This document shows positions 42,893 through 51,163 of a stretch of 64,000 nucleotides of DNA, one piece after another. The translations under genes and the position numbers were made by a program. The DNA comes from Micromonospora_H sonneratiae (GTDB lineage: Bacteria > Actinomycetota > Actinomycetes > Mycobacteriales > Micromonosporaceae), in NCBI RefSeq assembly GCF_042679305.1, contig NZ_JBHTMP010000016.1, forward strand, positions 62,001 through 126,000, written 5' to 3'. Below the pieces are notes generated by a model. That model saw only the letters and a program-made list of their open reading frames with translations, did no database searches and had not been told where the DNA came from. The first letter of the stretch is position 1. Every line of letters begins with the position of its first letter.

Positions 42893-43198
42893 TCACCCCA
42901 GAACGAGCTTTTCGTCGCCGAAATCAGCAATAATTTCCAGTTTTCCCCCGAGCGCTGCGATGTACTTGCTGATTGTGCCGACCTCCGCGGCGGGCAACTC
43001 GCCCTTTTCGATGGCGGACACACGTGACTGGGAGACCCCCATCCGCTCGGCGACCTCGGTCTGGCTGAGGTTGTGGCGCTTACGCACCTCGGCGAGGCGG
43101 GCAGCGCGGACCTCGCTGAGCATCCGATCTTTGTGCGCGGCCACCTTAACCTCGTCAAGGTGCGCACGGGCGCGAACGTCACGCCAGTTGCTTGCCAT
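42893..43198 (-). CDS. HigA-type antitoxin (XRE HTH)
   Basis: A 101-residue protein. The HTH reads RLAEVRKRHNLSQTEVAERM then GVSQSRVSAIEKGELPAAEV, followed by an extended dimerisation strand GTISKYIAALGGKLEIIADF. The N-terminal 35 residues are helical and charged, as expected for a toxin-wrapping segment. The start overlaps the toxin stop by one base (TGATG on the minus strand). It should bind the toxin and repress the operon through the palindrome at 43589. Confidence 0.92.
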   Translation of the reverse strand: MASNWRDVRARAHLDEVKVAAHKDRMLSEVRAARLAEVRKRHNLSQTEVAERMGVSQSRVSAIEKGELPAAEVGTISKYIAALGGKLEIIADFGDEKLVLG

Positions 43199-43569
43199 CA
43201 GCGCTGTCCCTTCAGCTGTCCAAGATGGTCGTCGAACAGGTCGTCAGCGACTGGGATGTTGGTCTTGTACCAGTCCTTCCACTTTCCTGCTTTGTTGCCG
43301 GCGATGAGGAGGATCGCTGCCCGTTGCGGATCGAAGGCGAACAGGATCCGTATTTCTGAATCACCTGATGAGCCGGGCCGCAGCTCCTTCATGTTGGAAT
43401 GTCGTGACGCCTTGATGTGATCGATCAGTGGACGTCCGAGGGCAGGACCTTCCTGGGCCAACATGTCGATGGCGGCGGCTACCTGGTTGGCGGACTCGGG
43501 ATCCTCCTTGCTGAGGATCAGGAACCAATCCTCAACCTCTTGGGTGAGGTTCACGTCCCACGGGTCCAT
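43198..43569 (-). CDS. RelE/HigB-family toxin
   Basis: 123 residues from the ATG at 43569; an open frame to 43656 crosses the operator and is not used. The RelE-like core is seen in KELRPGSSGDSEIRILFAFD then ILLIAGNKAGKWKDWYKTNI and a C-terminal DDLFDDHL, the phage Gp49/HigB pattern. These toxins cut mRNA on the ribosome. The toxin gene comes first and the antitoxin second, the HigBA order. The module lies between two copies of the carboxypeptidase 3' end. Confidence 0.92.
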   Translation of the reverse strand: MDPWDVNLTQEVEDWFLILSKEDPESANQVAAAIDMLAQEGPALGRPLIDHIKASRHSNMKELRPGSSGDSEIRILFAFDPQRAAILLIAGNKAGKWKDWYKTNIPVADDLFDDHLGQLKGQR

Positions 43570-43576
43570 GAGGTGA

Positions 43577-43605
43577 ACTATAGCGTCAGCGTTGTACAAC
43601 GCAAA
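43577..43605 (-). promoter_or_regulatory. HigBA promoter with palindromic operator
   Basis: On the minus strand TTTGCG (43600-43605) and TATAGT (43577-43582) are separated by 17 bases. The perfect palindrome GCGTTGTACAACGC (43589-43602) covers the -35 end and spacer, so antitoxin binding would block transcription. A further half-site-like GGTTGTAT lies at 43607-43614. The toxin ATG is eight bases beyond the -10. Confidence 0.7.
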
Positions 43606-43628
43606 GGTTGTATCGCCAGTATGCGGTA

Positions 43629-43659
43629 GGGGTGGTCGGCGTAGTTTGCCGACCACCCC
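43629..43659. terminator. Hairpin terminator after the carboxypeptidase gene
   Basis: GGGGTGGTCGGC (43629-43640) mirrors GCCGACCACCCC (43648-43659) with a GTAGTTT loop, 18 bases downstream of the peptidase stop on the minus strand. Confidence 0.85.
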
Positions 43660-43676
43660 GCATCCACCGCTTCCGG

Positions 43677-46600
43677 CTACCGCCGGGGACGGCCGGTGCC
43701 GAGCAGGTGGCGCATCGACCGGGCCACCAGGTCGTCCCGGGCCGCCGGGGCCAGGCCCTCCAGTCCGAAGCCGAGGTAGACGGTGTCCGGGGTCAGCACC
43801 GCCGCCCCCTCCTCGAACGCCTGCTGGCTACGGGACCAGTCGTTCGCGCCGGGTGCCGAGCCGGCCGGCGGACCGGTGACCGTCCAACCGCCCAGGTCCG
43901 CCTCGAACGAGGTCTCGGCCACCGTCGCGCCACCCACGACGACCCGTACGTCGTCGAGGAACAGGCCGAGGCCCTGGGTGCTCCAGTCCGAGACGTACGT
44001 GATGGAGACCTCGACCTGCTTGCCCGCGTACCCGGACAGGTCGACGGACCATTCCTGCCAGCCGCCAGACGGGCCGGTGGCCGCGTGCCACGAACCGGTC
44101 GTGCCGGTCGGCGAGCAGTCCGCACCCACGTAGTGGGCCAGGAACGGGTGCAGCCGGTTGACCCAGCCCGAGCGGCAGCTCTCCCCGGTCACGGTGCCGG
44201 TGTGGCCGTTGGCGTCCGGCAGTGTGGTCCAGTTGTCGGTGCCCACCGCGCGCGCCTCGACGATCATGAAGTCCCAGTTGCGTTCGATGTCGTACGACGC
44301 GGCGAACTGCAACGTACCGCTGGTCGCCCCGGTCAGGTCCACGGTCCGGGCCAGCCGCTTGTACGACTGGTCGGCCTGCCCGCTGAACAGGTACCAGTCA
44401 CCGGTGCGCGGGTCGAACGGTGCCGCGCCGGGGCGTACCCAGCCCAGCGCCGGGGCGCTGGTGAACTGTGGGAACTGGTCCGGCGGCAGGAACCCGGAGG
44501 TGGTCAGGAACGACGCGGTGTGGTCCTGGTTGCCGGCCGACCCGGGGGCGTTCAGCGTGCCGGAGTAGCCGCCGAAGGCCCCGGTCTCGCCCCGCACCGG
44601 GTACGCCGCGCCGTCCGGGGCGGTACCGCCGCCGCTGACGTAGTTGTACGCGCCAAGGTAGTACTGCTGGAAGTCGTTGAGGATCGGCAGACAGGCCGGG
44701 TCGTCGGCCGAGGTGCACTCCGGCGGGGCGTCCGGGTGGTACGTGTAGTCGCCGTCCGCAGCCTGGGCCAGCAGCGCGTTCTTGCCACTGACCAGGAGTT
44801 TTCCGCCCTCGTTGAGGTAGTCCCGGACCGCCAGTTCGACGTCCGCCGCAGCCTTGGCCGTGGTACCCGGCACCTGACCGGGGGAACGCAGGATTGCATC
44901 GTCACCGGTCTCCCAGACCACCGCGCGATAGTGCGACAGCACACCGAGCGGGTGTGGTGCCTTCCGGCCCATCACGTCGAAGTCGTAGACGTCGCTGGTC
45001 CGACCGGCGGCGGTCAGCGAGGCGGTGATCTCGTCGGCGTACTTGGCCGAGGTGCCGGTCTGCACCGGGCTCAACCCGGTGACGTCCTCGACGGCCAGGA
45101 CCAGCACCTCACCGCCGATGTCGTCGTGCACCCGGTAGGTGAAGTGTTCGCTTGCGACCACGCCCGCTCGCGCCTTGTTGCCGGTGAACCACACCTCGAC
45201 CCGGTCACCCGGTCGGGCGCCGGTGACCTTGCCGCGCATCTCGGCGTAGTAGTCGCTGTGCGTGTCGCCGTACCGCTCGCCGCCGCGCCACTGCCTGACG
45301 GAGACGGTCTTCGGTCGGCCACCGTTGATCGTGTAGTGCATCCGTACGTTCTTCAGCGACTTACGCGCGATGGTGGCGACCTGCTGGGTCGAGCCGTACG
45401 ACACGTCGAAGGCGTCCACCACGAAGTCGGGGGTGCTGCGGCCGACGACCGACACCGGGTTCGCCGGGTCGGCGGCGGACTGCGCCACCGACAGCGCGAA
45501 CGGGATGTTCTTGGCCACCTCGGCGGAGATCAGCTTCTCGTCGTCCGGGAAGATGAACCCGCTGACGCAGTCCTCCGGGTGCCACTGGTCGTTGGGGTCC
45601 GAGGCGGACGCCGATTCGCAGGTGGACATCTCCGGGGTGAAGCCGAGCGTGCCGTACCGGACGGTGGCGTACGAGTCGGTGTCGCCGTTGGTGGTGTACA
45701 ACTCGGCGGAGAGGTCCGGGTCGTAGCCGGGGATCGCCGGGTTGGCGTCGTCACCGACCATCGCCTGGTAGATCACGTCGTCCGGGGTGTTGGTGCTGAC
45801 CTGCCAGCCGACGCCGTAGAGCAGGAGTTCGGCGGCGGAGTGGTAGTTGATGAAGAACTCGAAGCCGACCCGCTTGAGCAGCCGGTCCAGCGCTCTGGTC
45901 TCCGGTTCCGAGTTCGGGGCCGGCCCCCGGTAGGTCTCGCTGGCCGGATCCGGTGAGGAGCCCTCGTTGTCGTAGCCCCACTGGTAGTCGAAGTTGCGGT
46001 TCAGGTCGACGCCGTCGCCGTTGGTGATCTGCCCGTCGCCGTTGTTGTCCCGCAGGTTCTTACGCCACAACCGGTTGCCGTCGGTGAACGTGAAGTCGTA
46101 GCCGTCCGGGTTGAGTACCGGCACGAACCACAGTTCGGTGGTGTCGACCAGCCGGGTGATCGCCGGATCGGTGCCGTAGCTGTTCAGCACGGTGTGCAGC
46201 AGCCGCCGGGTCATCTCCGGCGTGATCCATTCCCGGGCGTGCTGGCTGCTGGCGTAGAGCACCGCCGGGCGCTGACCGTCCTTCACCCGGGTGGCGTTCT
46301 TGGTGACCTTGACCGCGAGGATCGGCTTGCCCTGGGTGGTCGTGCCGATGCTCTGGAGCTTGGCCAGCTTCGGGAACCGGGCTGCGGTCGCCGTCAGCTC
46401 GTCGCGGATGCCACCCGGTTCGCTGTACGACCGGAACGCCGACCAGCCGGTGGCCGACTGCTCCCGTAGCGTCCGGGAGGCGGCCTTGCCGCGTACCTTC
46501 TTGACGGTCAGCTTGACCCCCCGCTCGGCCAGCCGGGCCGCCTGCTGCTGGCTGAGCACCGCCTCGACGGCGGTGTTGCCGGCGGCGTCCCGGGAGCCGG

Positions 46601-46793
46601 CCACGCCGGTGAGGTCGACGCCGATGTCGCGCAGCTCGTCGAGCTGTCTCGGGTTCAACGTCCCGACGTACACCTCGAGGCTGTCCCGGCCACCGTCCGG
46701 CCCGGACGGTGGCTGCGCGCTTGCCGGTGTGGTCAGCGCCATCGCGCAGACCAGAGTGAACACGCCGGCGATCGCCAGCCGTGTTTTCCTCAT
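43677..46793 (-). CDS. Secreted M14 zinc carboxypeptidase with C-terminal accessory domains
   Basis: 1038 residues. The signal peptide ends near TTPASA. After a propeptide-like region come the M14 catalytic elements: zinc ligands in SSQHAREWITPEM (H-x-x-E), NPDGYDFTFTDGNRLWRKN, VDLNRNFDYQW, the third ligand in FINYHSAAELLLYG and the catalytic Glu in LGFTPEMST. The rest (about residues 430-1038) holds an Ig-like region and an immune-inhibitor-A-like beta domain with EWSVDLSGYAGKQVEVSITY. It should trim C-terminal residues from proteins outside the cell. A G-rich ribosome binding site precedes the ATG. A truncated copy of its 3' end lies at 42744. Confidence 0.93.
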   Translation of the reverse strand: MRKTRLAIAGVFTLVCAMALTTPASAQPPSGPDGGRDSLEVYVGTLNPRQLDELRDIGVDLTGVAGSRDAAGNTAVEAVLSQQQAARLAERGVKLTVKKVRGKAASRTLREQSATGWSAFRSYSEPGGIRDELTATAARFPKLAKLQSIGTTTQGKPILAVKVTKNATRVKDGQRPAVLYASSQHAREWITPEMTRRLLHTVLNSYGTDPAITRLVDTTELWFVPVLNPDGYDFTFTDGNRLWRKNLRDNNGDGQITNGDGVDLNRNFDYQWGYDNEGSSPDPASETYRGPAPNSEPETRALDRLLKRVGFEFFINYHSAAELLLYGVGWQVSTNTPDDVIYQAMVGDDANPAIPGYDPDLSAELYTTNGDTDSYATVRYGTLGFTPEMSTCESASASDPNDQWHPEDCVSGFIFPDDEKLISAEVAKNIPFALSVAQSAADPANPVSVVGRSTPDFVVDAFDVSYGSTQQVATIARKSLKNVRMHYTINGGRPKTVSVRQWRGGERYGDTHSDYYAEMRGKVTGARPGDRVEVWFTGNKARAGVVASEHFTYRVHDDIGGEVLVLAVEDVTGLSPVQTGTSAKYADEITASLTAAGRTSDVYDFDVMGRKAPHPLGVLSHYRAVVWETGDDAILRSPGQVPGTTAKAAADVELAVRDYLNEGGKLLVSGKNALLAQAADGDYTYHPDAPPECTSADDPACLPILNDFQQYYLGAYNYVSGGGTAPDGAAYPVRGETGAFGGYSGTLNAPGSAGNQDHTASFLTTSGFLPPDQFPQFTSAPALGWVRPGAAPFDPRTGDWYLFSGQADQSYKRLARTVDLTGATSGTLQFAASYDIERNWDFMIVEARAVGTDNWTTLPDANGHTGTVTGESCRSGWVNRLHPFLAHYVGADCSPTGTTGSWHAATGPSGGWQEWSVDLSGYAGKQVEVSITYVSDWSTQGLGLFLDDVRVVVGGATVAETSFEADLGGWTVTGPPAGSAPGANDWSRSQQAFEEGAAVLTPDTVYLGFGLEGLAPAARDDLVARSMRHLLGTGRPRR

Positions 46794-47111
46794 CGCGCCC
46801 CCTTCATTGACGGATCTCTGTGCCAGAGCTTGCTGTTCCGGATGACGTACGTCAATGAGCGGGACGTTCGTATTCCGTTGCCCGCGTCGGTGGGACGGAG
46901 GTCGGGTGGCCTTCGGGGCGGGTGGAGGTCGACTGTGTTATCCAATGAACTACGACGTTTGCCGGTTTTTTCGCTGACTGGGCTTCTTTGCGTTACTTGG
47001 CCGCTATTCTGTCGTTGACCGAGGTGTTCTGAACGGGCATTCGGACCGATGTCCCAGGTCTGGTCCCCGCCCACGGTCACCTGCGTCCGCCGTAGAAGGG
47101 GTGCCGAGGCC
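46794..47111. other. 318-base intergenic region between the peptidase and polysaccharide genes
   Basis: No gene is seen. TCATTGACG (46804-46812) is mirrored by CGTCAATGA (46850-46858) just upstream of the peptidase start, a possible operator or leader hairpin. The stretch 46935-47030 is locally AT-richer (TTTTTTCGC, TATTCT) and probably holds a rightward promoter, but I could not assign a convincing -35/-10 pair. Confidence 0.5.
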
Positions 47112-47390
47112 ATGCGACTGTTGGTCACTGGTGGTGCGGGCTTCAACGGCGCCAACCTGACCCGGGCCGCCCTCATGGACCCGGCCGTCACCGACGTCCG
47201 GGTCATCGACGACCTCTCCACCGGCAGTACCGCCAACCTGGCCGGGCTCGACGTCGAGGTGGTGGAGGGCTCCATCCTCGACGAACCCACCCTCGACCGG
47301 GCGATGACCGGCCGGGACACCAACGTGTACGGCCCCGGGCAACGGCACGACGCCCAAGCCACGGTGCGGGCGGGCCAACCGGTCCGTTGA
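47112..47390 (+). pseudogene. Internally deleted NAD-dependent sugar epimerase remnant
   Basis: From the ATG at 47112 the frame has a normal Rossmann start, MRLLVTGGAGFNGANLTRAAL (GGAGFNG in place of GGAGFIG), then VRVIDDLSTGSTANL, typical of UDP-glucose 4-epimerases. After about 67 residues it jumps from the first domain straight to TNVYGPGQRHDA, a motif that normally lies some 100 residues later, and stops shortly after. The catalytic YxxxK segment is missing, so it cannot be an active epimerase. It lies at the head of the plus-strand polysaccharide operon. Confidence 0.75.
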
Positions 47391-47461
47391 CCCGGCTGCT
47401 CCACGACCCGGTCGCGGTGACGGCGCGCAGCGACGATCACGGCGGCAGACAGGAGGACGAC

Positions 47462-48190
47462 ATGCACGTGGTGATAATGGCCGGCGGCAAGGGGGTGCGG
47501 TTACGGCCGTACACCAGCACGCTCCCGAAACCGTTGGTGCCCATCGGAGACAGCTACGCGATCCTGGAGATCGTCCTGCACCAGTTGGCATCCCGGGGCT
47601 TCACCCACGCCACGCTGGCGATAAACCACCTCGGCTCACTCATCCGGGCGTTCGTGGGCGACGGCTCACGGTTCGGCCTGCACGTCGACTACCTGGAGGA
47701 ACAGGTACCACTGTCGACGATCGGCCCACTGTTCGGCATGCGGGACCGGCTGCCCGAGCACTTCCTCGTGATGAACGGCGACATCCTGACCGACCTGAAC
47801 TACGCCGATCTGCTCCAGACGCATGTCTGCTCGGGGGCACCGCTCACCGTGGCGACGTTCCGGCGGCAGGTGAAGGTCGACTTCGGCGTCCTGTCGGTCG
47901 AGGACGAACGAGTCGTCGAGTTCCACGAGAAGCCCCTTCTCGACTACCAGGTCAGCATGGGCGTCTACGGACTCTCCGCCCGCACCATCGCGTCGTACCC
48001 CGAGGGGCTCGCGTTCGGGTTCGACCAGTTGGTGCTCGACCTCCTGGAGCGGGGGCAGTCGCCGGCCAGCTACGAATTCGACGGCTACTGGTTGGACATC
48101 GGCCGACCCGAGGACTACGACGAGGCCAACCGGCGCTTCGAGTCGCTCAAGCCGATGCTGCTGCCCGTACCGGTTCCGGAGCCGGTATGA
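47462..48190 (+). CDS. Sugar-1-phosphate nucleotidyltransferase
   Basis: 242 residues from the ATG at 47462 (AGGAGG five bases upstream). The nucleotide-binding signature is IMAGGKGVRLRPYTSTLPKP, followed by LVPIGDSYAI, the metal-binding FLVMNGDILTDLNY and the late YWLDIGRPEDYDEAN. This is the RmlA/GDP-mannose pyrophosphorylase-like group that activates a sugar phosphate with NTP. The short length without a C-terminal hexapeptide domain fits sugar-nucleotide enzymes of surface-glycan clusters. It is coupled by ATGA to the next epimerase. Confidence 0.93.
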   Translation: MHVVIMAGGKGVRLRPYTSTLPKPLVPIGDSYAILEIVLHQLASRGFTHATLAINHLGSLIRAFVGDGSRFGLHVDYLEEQVPLSTIGPLFGMRDRLPEHFLVMNGDILTDLNYADLLQTHVCSGAPLTVATFRRQVKVDFGVLSVEDERVVEFHEKPLLDYQVSMGVYGLSARTIASYPEGLAFGFDQLVLDLLERGQSPASYEFDGYWLDIGRPEDYDEANRRFESLKPMLLPVPVPEPV

Positions 48191-49089
48191 CCAGGGTGCT
48201 CCTGTTCGGCGCGTACGGCTTTCTCGGGGGGCACGTACGCCGCACGCTCGACGCGTACGCCGAACTCACCTGCCCGACCCGGGACCAGTGCGACCTGGTC
48301 AGCTGCGCCGACGACGACCTCGCCATCCTGCTCCGTGCCGTACGCCCCGACGCGGTGGTCAACTGCGCGGGCCGGGTGACCGGCACCGGACACCAGATGT
48401 TGCAGGCGAACGCCACCGCCACCGCCCGGCTCGTCGACGCGGTCGCGACCCATGCGCCGGACGCCCGACTGGTCAGACTCGGGTCAGCGGCCGAGTACGG
48501 GCCGGTGCCGCCCGGCCACGCCGTGAACGAACACGGCCCGGCGATGCCGGTCAGCGAGTACGGCGTGAGCCAGTTGGCCGCAACCAGGCTGCTGGAACTC
48601 GCCACCGTTGCCGGTCGGGTCGACGCGGTGGTGTTGCGGGTGTTCAACCCGATCGGCCCAGGGATGCCGGAGGAGACCCTGCTCGGGCGGGCAGCGACGT
48701 TGCTTCGTCGCGCCTGCGGCCGGGGCGAGGTGAGCATCTCGATGGGCTCGCTGGCCGCCTACCGGGACTTCGTGGATGCGCGGGACGTGGCGAACGCCGT
48801 AGTCGCCGCCATCACGACCCGGACCCTGCCGGACCGGGTCTACAACATCGCCAGCGGCCGGGCGGTGCCCGCCCGGGAGGCGGTACGTCTGCTGGCCGAG
48901 GCCGCCGGCTTCACCGGCGAGATCCGTGAGGACGGTCGTGCCCCGGGCCGGTCGGCGGCCGTCGACTGGATGTGCGGCGACATCCGGCGGGCTGCCGCCG
49001 GCCTCGGCTGGGTACCGGCCCACGACCTCGCCGATTCGGTCAAGGCCCTCTGGGCGGGAAGCGCCGAGCGCCGGATCCATCTGGGCTGA
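48187..49089 (+). CDS. NAD-dependent epimerase/dehydratase family protein
   Basis: A 300-residue extended SDR. Start ATGA-overlapped with the nucleotidyltransferase stop. The Rossmann loop is LLFGAYGFLGGHVRR, the active site has RLGSAAEYG then SEYGVSQLAATRLLELA (YxxxQ at the YxxxK position: Tyr is kept and Lys is replaced by Gln), and FNPIGPGMPEETLLGRAA follows. The Lys to Gln change would be unusual for an active SDR. It probably modifies the activated sugar made by the preceding enzyme. Confidence 0.85.
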   Translation: MTRVLLFGAYGFLGGHVRRTLDAYAELTCPTRDQCDLVSCADDDLAILLRAVRPDAVVNCAGRVTGTGHQMLQANATATARLVDAVATHAPDARLVRLGSAAEYGPVPPGHAVNEHGPAMPVSEYGVSQLAATRLLELATVAGRVDAVVLRVFNPIGPGMPEETLLGRAATLLRRACGRGEVSISMGSLAAYRDFVDARDVANAVVAAITTRTLPDRVYNIASGRAVPAREAVRLLAEAAGFTGEIREDGRAPGRSAAVDWMCGDIRRAAAGLGWVPAHDLADSVKALWAGSAERRIHLG

Positions 49090-49199
49090 GGCGACCGTCG
49101 GGACAACGCCGGGTGCGGCGGGGCTTCGGCACTGGCTGCGGAGTCCGGCTGGGTGCTGGCTTCGTGATCAACGAGGAGAGAACGAATGGGGAACGTGTG

Positions 49200-50303
49200 G
49201 TGAACGAGATGCGTGATGGCCTGGTCGGGACTGAGCCGGTCGGGACCGATTCGGCTGGGATTGAGCCGGTCGGGACCGGGCTGCTCGGCGTGGAGCCGAC
49301 CCCGGTGGTCAAGCCGGAGGTGGTGGCGGTCACCGGTGCCGGTGGCTTCATCGGCTCGCACCTGGTCGAGGCGCTGGTCGCCCGGGGACATCGGGTCAAG
49401 GCGTTCGTCCACTACAACGGCCTTGGCAGATACGGCTGGTTGGACAGTCTGTCACCGGACCAACTAGCCGCCATCGAGGTGCACGCCGGGGACATCCGGG
49501 ACCGGGGCACCGTCCAGCGGCTGGTCGATGACGCCGCCGTCGTCTACCACCTGGCGGCGCTCGGCGGCATTCCGTACTCGTACCGGGCTCCCCAGTCCTA
49601 CGTAGAGACGAACATCATGGGCACGCTCAACGTCCTGGAGAGCAGCCGTACGGCCGGCACACCCCGGGTCGTGGTCACCTCGACGAGCGAGGTGTACGGG
49701 ACCGCGGTGACGGTGCCGATGACCGAGTCGCACCGGTTGCGGGGCCAGTCCCCGTACTCGGCCTCGAAGATCGGCGCGGACAAACTCGCCGAGAGCTTCC
49801 ACCTGAGCTTCGGGCTGCCGGTGGTCACCCTGCGACCGTTCAACACGTACGGACCCCGCCAGTCCACCCGCGCGGTGATCCCGACGATCATCAGTCAGTT
49901 GGCGACCGGCTCCGGGCGGGTCGAGCTGGGCGCGACCGAGACCACCCGTGACCTGCTGTTCGTCAACGACACCGTGACGGCCTTCATCACCGTCGGCACC
50001 GCACCGGCAGAGGTCGTCTGCGGACAGGTGTTCCAGGTCGCCACCGGTCAGGAGACGTCCGTGCGGGAACTCGTGCGTCGGATCGGCGGGCTGCTCGGTG
50101 TCGTACCGGAGATCGTCGTGTCGGACGGGCGACTTCGCCCGACGGCCTCCGAGGTGGAACGACTGCTCGGTGACAGCAGCCGACTGCGTCGGCACACCGG
50201 CTGGCAGCCGATGTCCTCACTCGAAGACGGGCTCAAGACGACCGTCGAGTGGTTCCTCGACCCGGCGAACCTGAGCCGGTACCGCGCCGACCGGGCCGTG
50301 TGA
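49200..50303 (+). CDS. NAD-dependent sugar epimerase/dehydratase
   Basis: About 367 residues; the GTG at 49200 is preferred (GGGGA seven bases upstream), with GTG 49197 and ATG 49209 as alternatives. A 35-residue N-terminal extension with repeated EPVGT units precedes the Rossmann loop AVTGAGGFIGSHLVEAL. The active site is complete: STSEVYG and SPYSASKIGADKL (YxxxK). FNTYGPRQSTRAVIPTIISQ is the usual substrate loop. It resembles the dTDP-glucose dehydratase / GDP-mannose dehydratase-like group. Its stop overlaps the next gene's start (GTGA). Confidence 0.9.
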   Translation: MNEMRDGLVGTEPVGTDSAGIEPVGTGLLGVEPTPVVKPEVVAVTGAGGFIGSHLVEALVARGHRVKAFVHYNGLGRYGWLDSLSPDQLAAIEVHAGDIRDRGTVQRLVDDAAVVYHLAALGGIPYSYRAPQSYVETNIMGTLNVLESSRTAGTPRVVVTSTSEVYGTAVTVPMTESHRLRGQSPYSASKIGADKLAESFHLSFGLPVVTLRPFNTYGPRQSTRAVIPTIISQLATGSGRVELGATETTRDLLFVNDTVTAFITVGTAPAEVVCGQVFQVATGQETSVRELVRRIGGLLGVVPEIVVSDGRLRPTASEVERLLGDSSRLRRHTGWQPMSSLEDGLKTTVEWFLDPANLSRYRADRAV

Positions 50304-51163
50304 CGATGACGACGACGAGCACCCGGACCAGCCTGAGGAGCCGGGTCCTGAACGTACTCGATACCCGGATGCCGCCCCGGGCCGTCGCCCGACTCGGCTC
50401 GATGTACCTGTCGGCGCGTACCCGGTCCCGGTGCTCCGTGCGCTACGACGACGGTCGGTGGATCCACCGGTACGCCGACGGCGTGGTCGTCAACACCATG
50501 CTTGGTGGACTCTCCGCGCAACGGCAGGACCATGCGACCCGGGACGTCTTCCTCCACGACTACCAACCCGGACCGGGCGACGTCGTCGTCGACGTCGGCG
50601 CAGGTGTCGGTGACGAGGTACGGCTCTTCTCCCGGCTGGTGGGTGAGTACGGACGGGTGGTCAGCATCGAGGCGCACCCCACGACGTTCCAGTGCCTGCG
50701 CCGGGCGGTCGAACTCAACCGGCTGACGAACGTGACCCCGCTGGAGTGCGCCGTCGTCGGTACGCCCGGACCGGTCTACCTGACCGACGACCGGATCGGG
50801 CACATCGGCAACGGGCTGACCGACGACCTGGCGCACGGGATCAGGGTGACCGGACGTCGGCTGGACGAGATCATGGATTCCCTCGGGATCGGCCGGATCG
50901 ACCTGTTGAAGATGAACATCGAGGGGGCGGAACTCGGGGTCCTGGCGGCGTCCCTCGACGCGCTCGCCCGGATCGACCATCTCGCTGTCTCGTGCCACGA
51001 CTTCCTCGCCGACGGTACCGGCCCGGACTGGCGGTGCACCTTCGATCCGGTCACCGCGCTGTTGCGCGACGCGGGATACGTGGTTCGCACCCGGCCGGAC
51101 GACCCCCGTCCCTGGGTCCGCTACTACGTGTACGCGTCCCGGCCACCGCGCCGGCACAGGTGA
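50300..51163 (+). CDS. FkbM-family methyltransferase
   Basis: 287 residues; the GTG at 50300 overlaps the epimerase stop (GTGA), with an ATG two codons later as an alternative. The SAM motif is DVVVDVGAGVGDEVRLFSRL, followed by GRVVSIEAHPTTFQCLRRAV and the FkbM-specific IDLLKMNIEGAELGVLAA. FkbM enzymes O-methylate hydroxyls in polyketides and sugars. In this operon the acceptor is most likely a glycan residue. Confidence 0.92.
   Translation: MTMTTTSTRTSLRSRVLNVLDTRMPPRAVARLGSMYLSARTRSRCSVRYDDGRWIHRYADGVVVNTMLGGLSAQRQDHATRDVFLHDYQPGPGDVVVDVGAGVGDEVRLFSRLVGEYGRVVSIEAHPTTFQCLRRAVELNRLTNVTPLECAVVGTPGPVYLTDDRIGHIGNGLTDDLAHGIRVTGRRLDEIMDSLGIGRIDLLKMNIEGAELGVLAASLDALARIDHLAVSCHDFLADGTGPDWRCTFDPVTALLRDAGYVVRTRPDDPRPWVRYYVYASRPPRRHR

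Noticed and set aside
43589..43602. Possible attachment site next to the toxin-antitoxin module
   Set aside because: The palindrome sits between the -35 and -10 of the toxin gene and is better explained as the antitoxin operator. No integrase or tRNA is nearby.
43753..45956. A large plus-strand frame opposite the carboxypeptidase gene
   Set aside because: Val/Gly/Arg-rich shadow without motifs, while the minus strand has a signal peptide and all M14 catalytic residues.
50692..51159. Extension of the acyltransferase gene into the FkbM gene
   Set aside because: The family N-terminus (RGDIEGMRALAVI) follows the GTG at 51160, which overlaps the FkbM stop as elsewhere in this operon.
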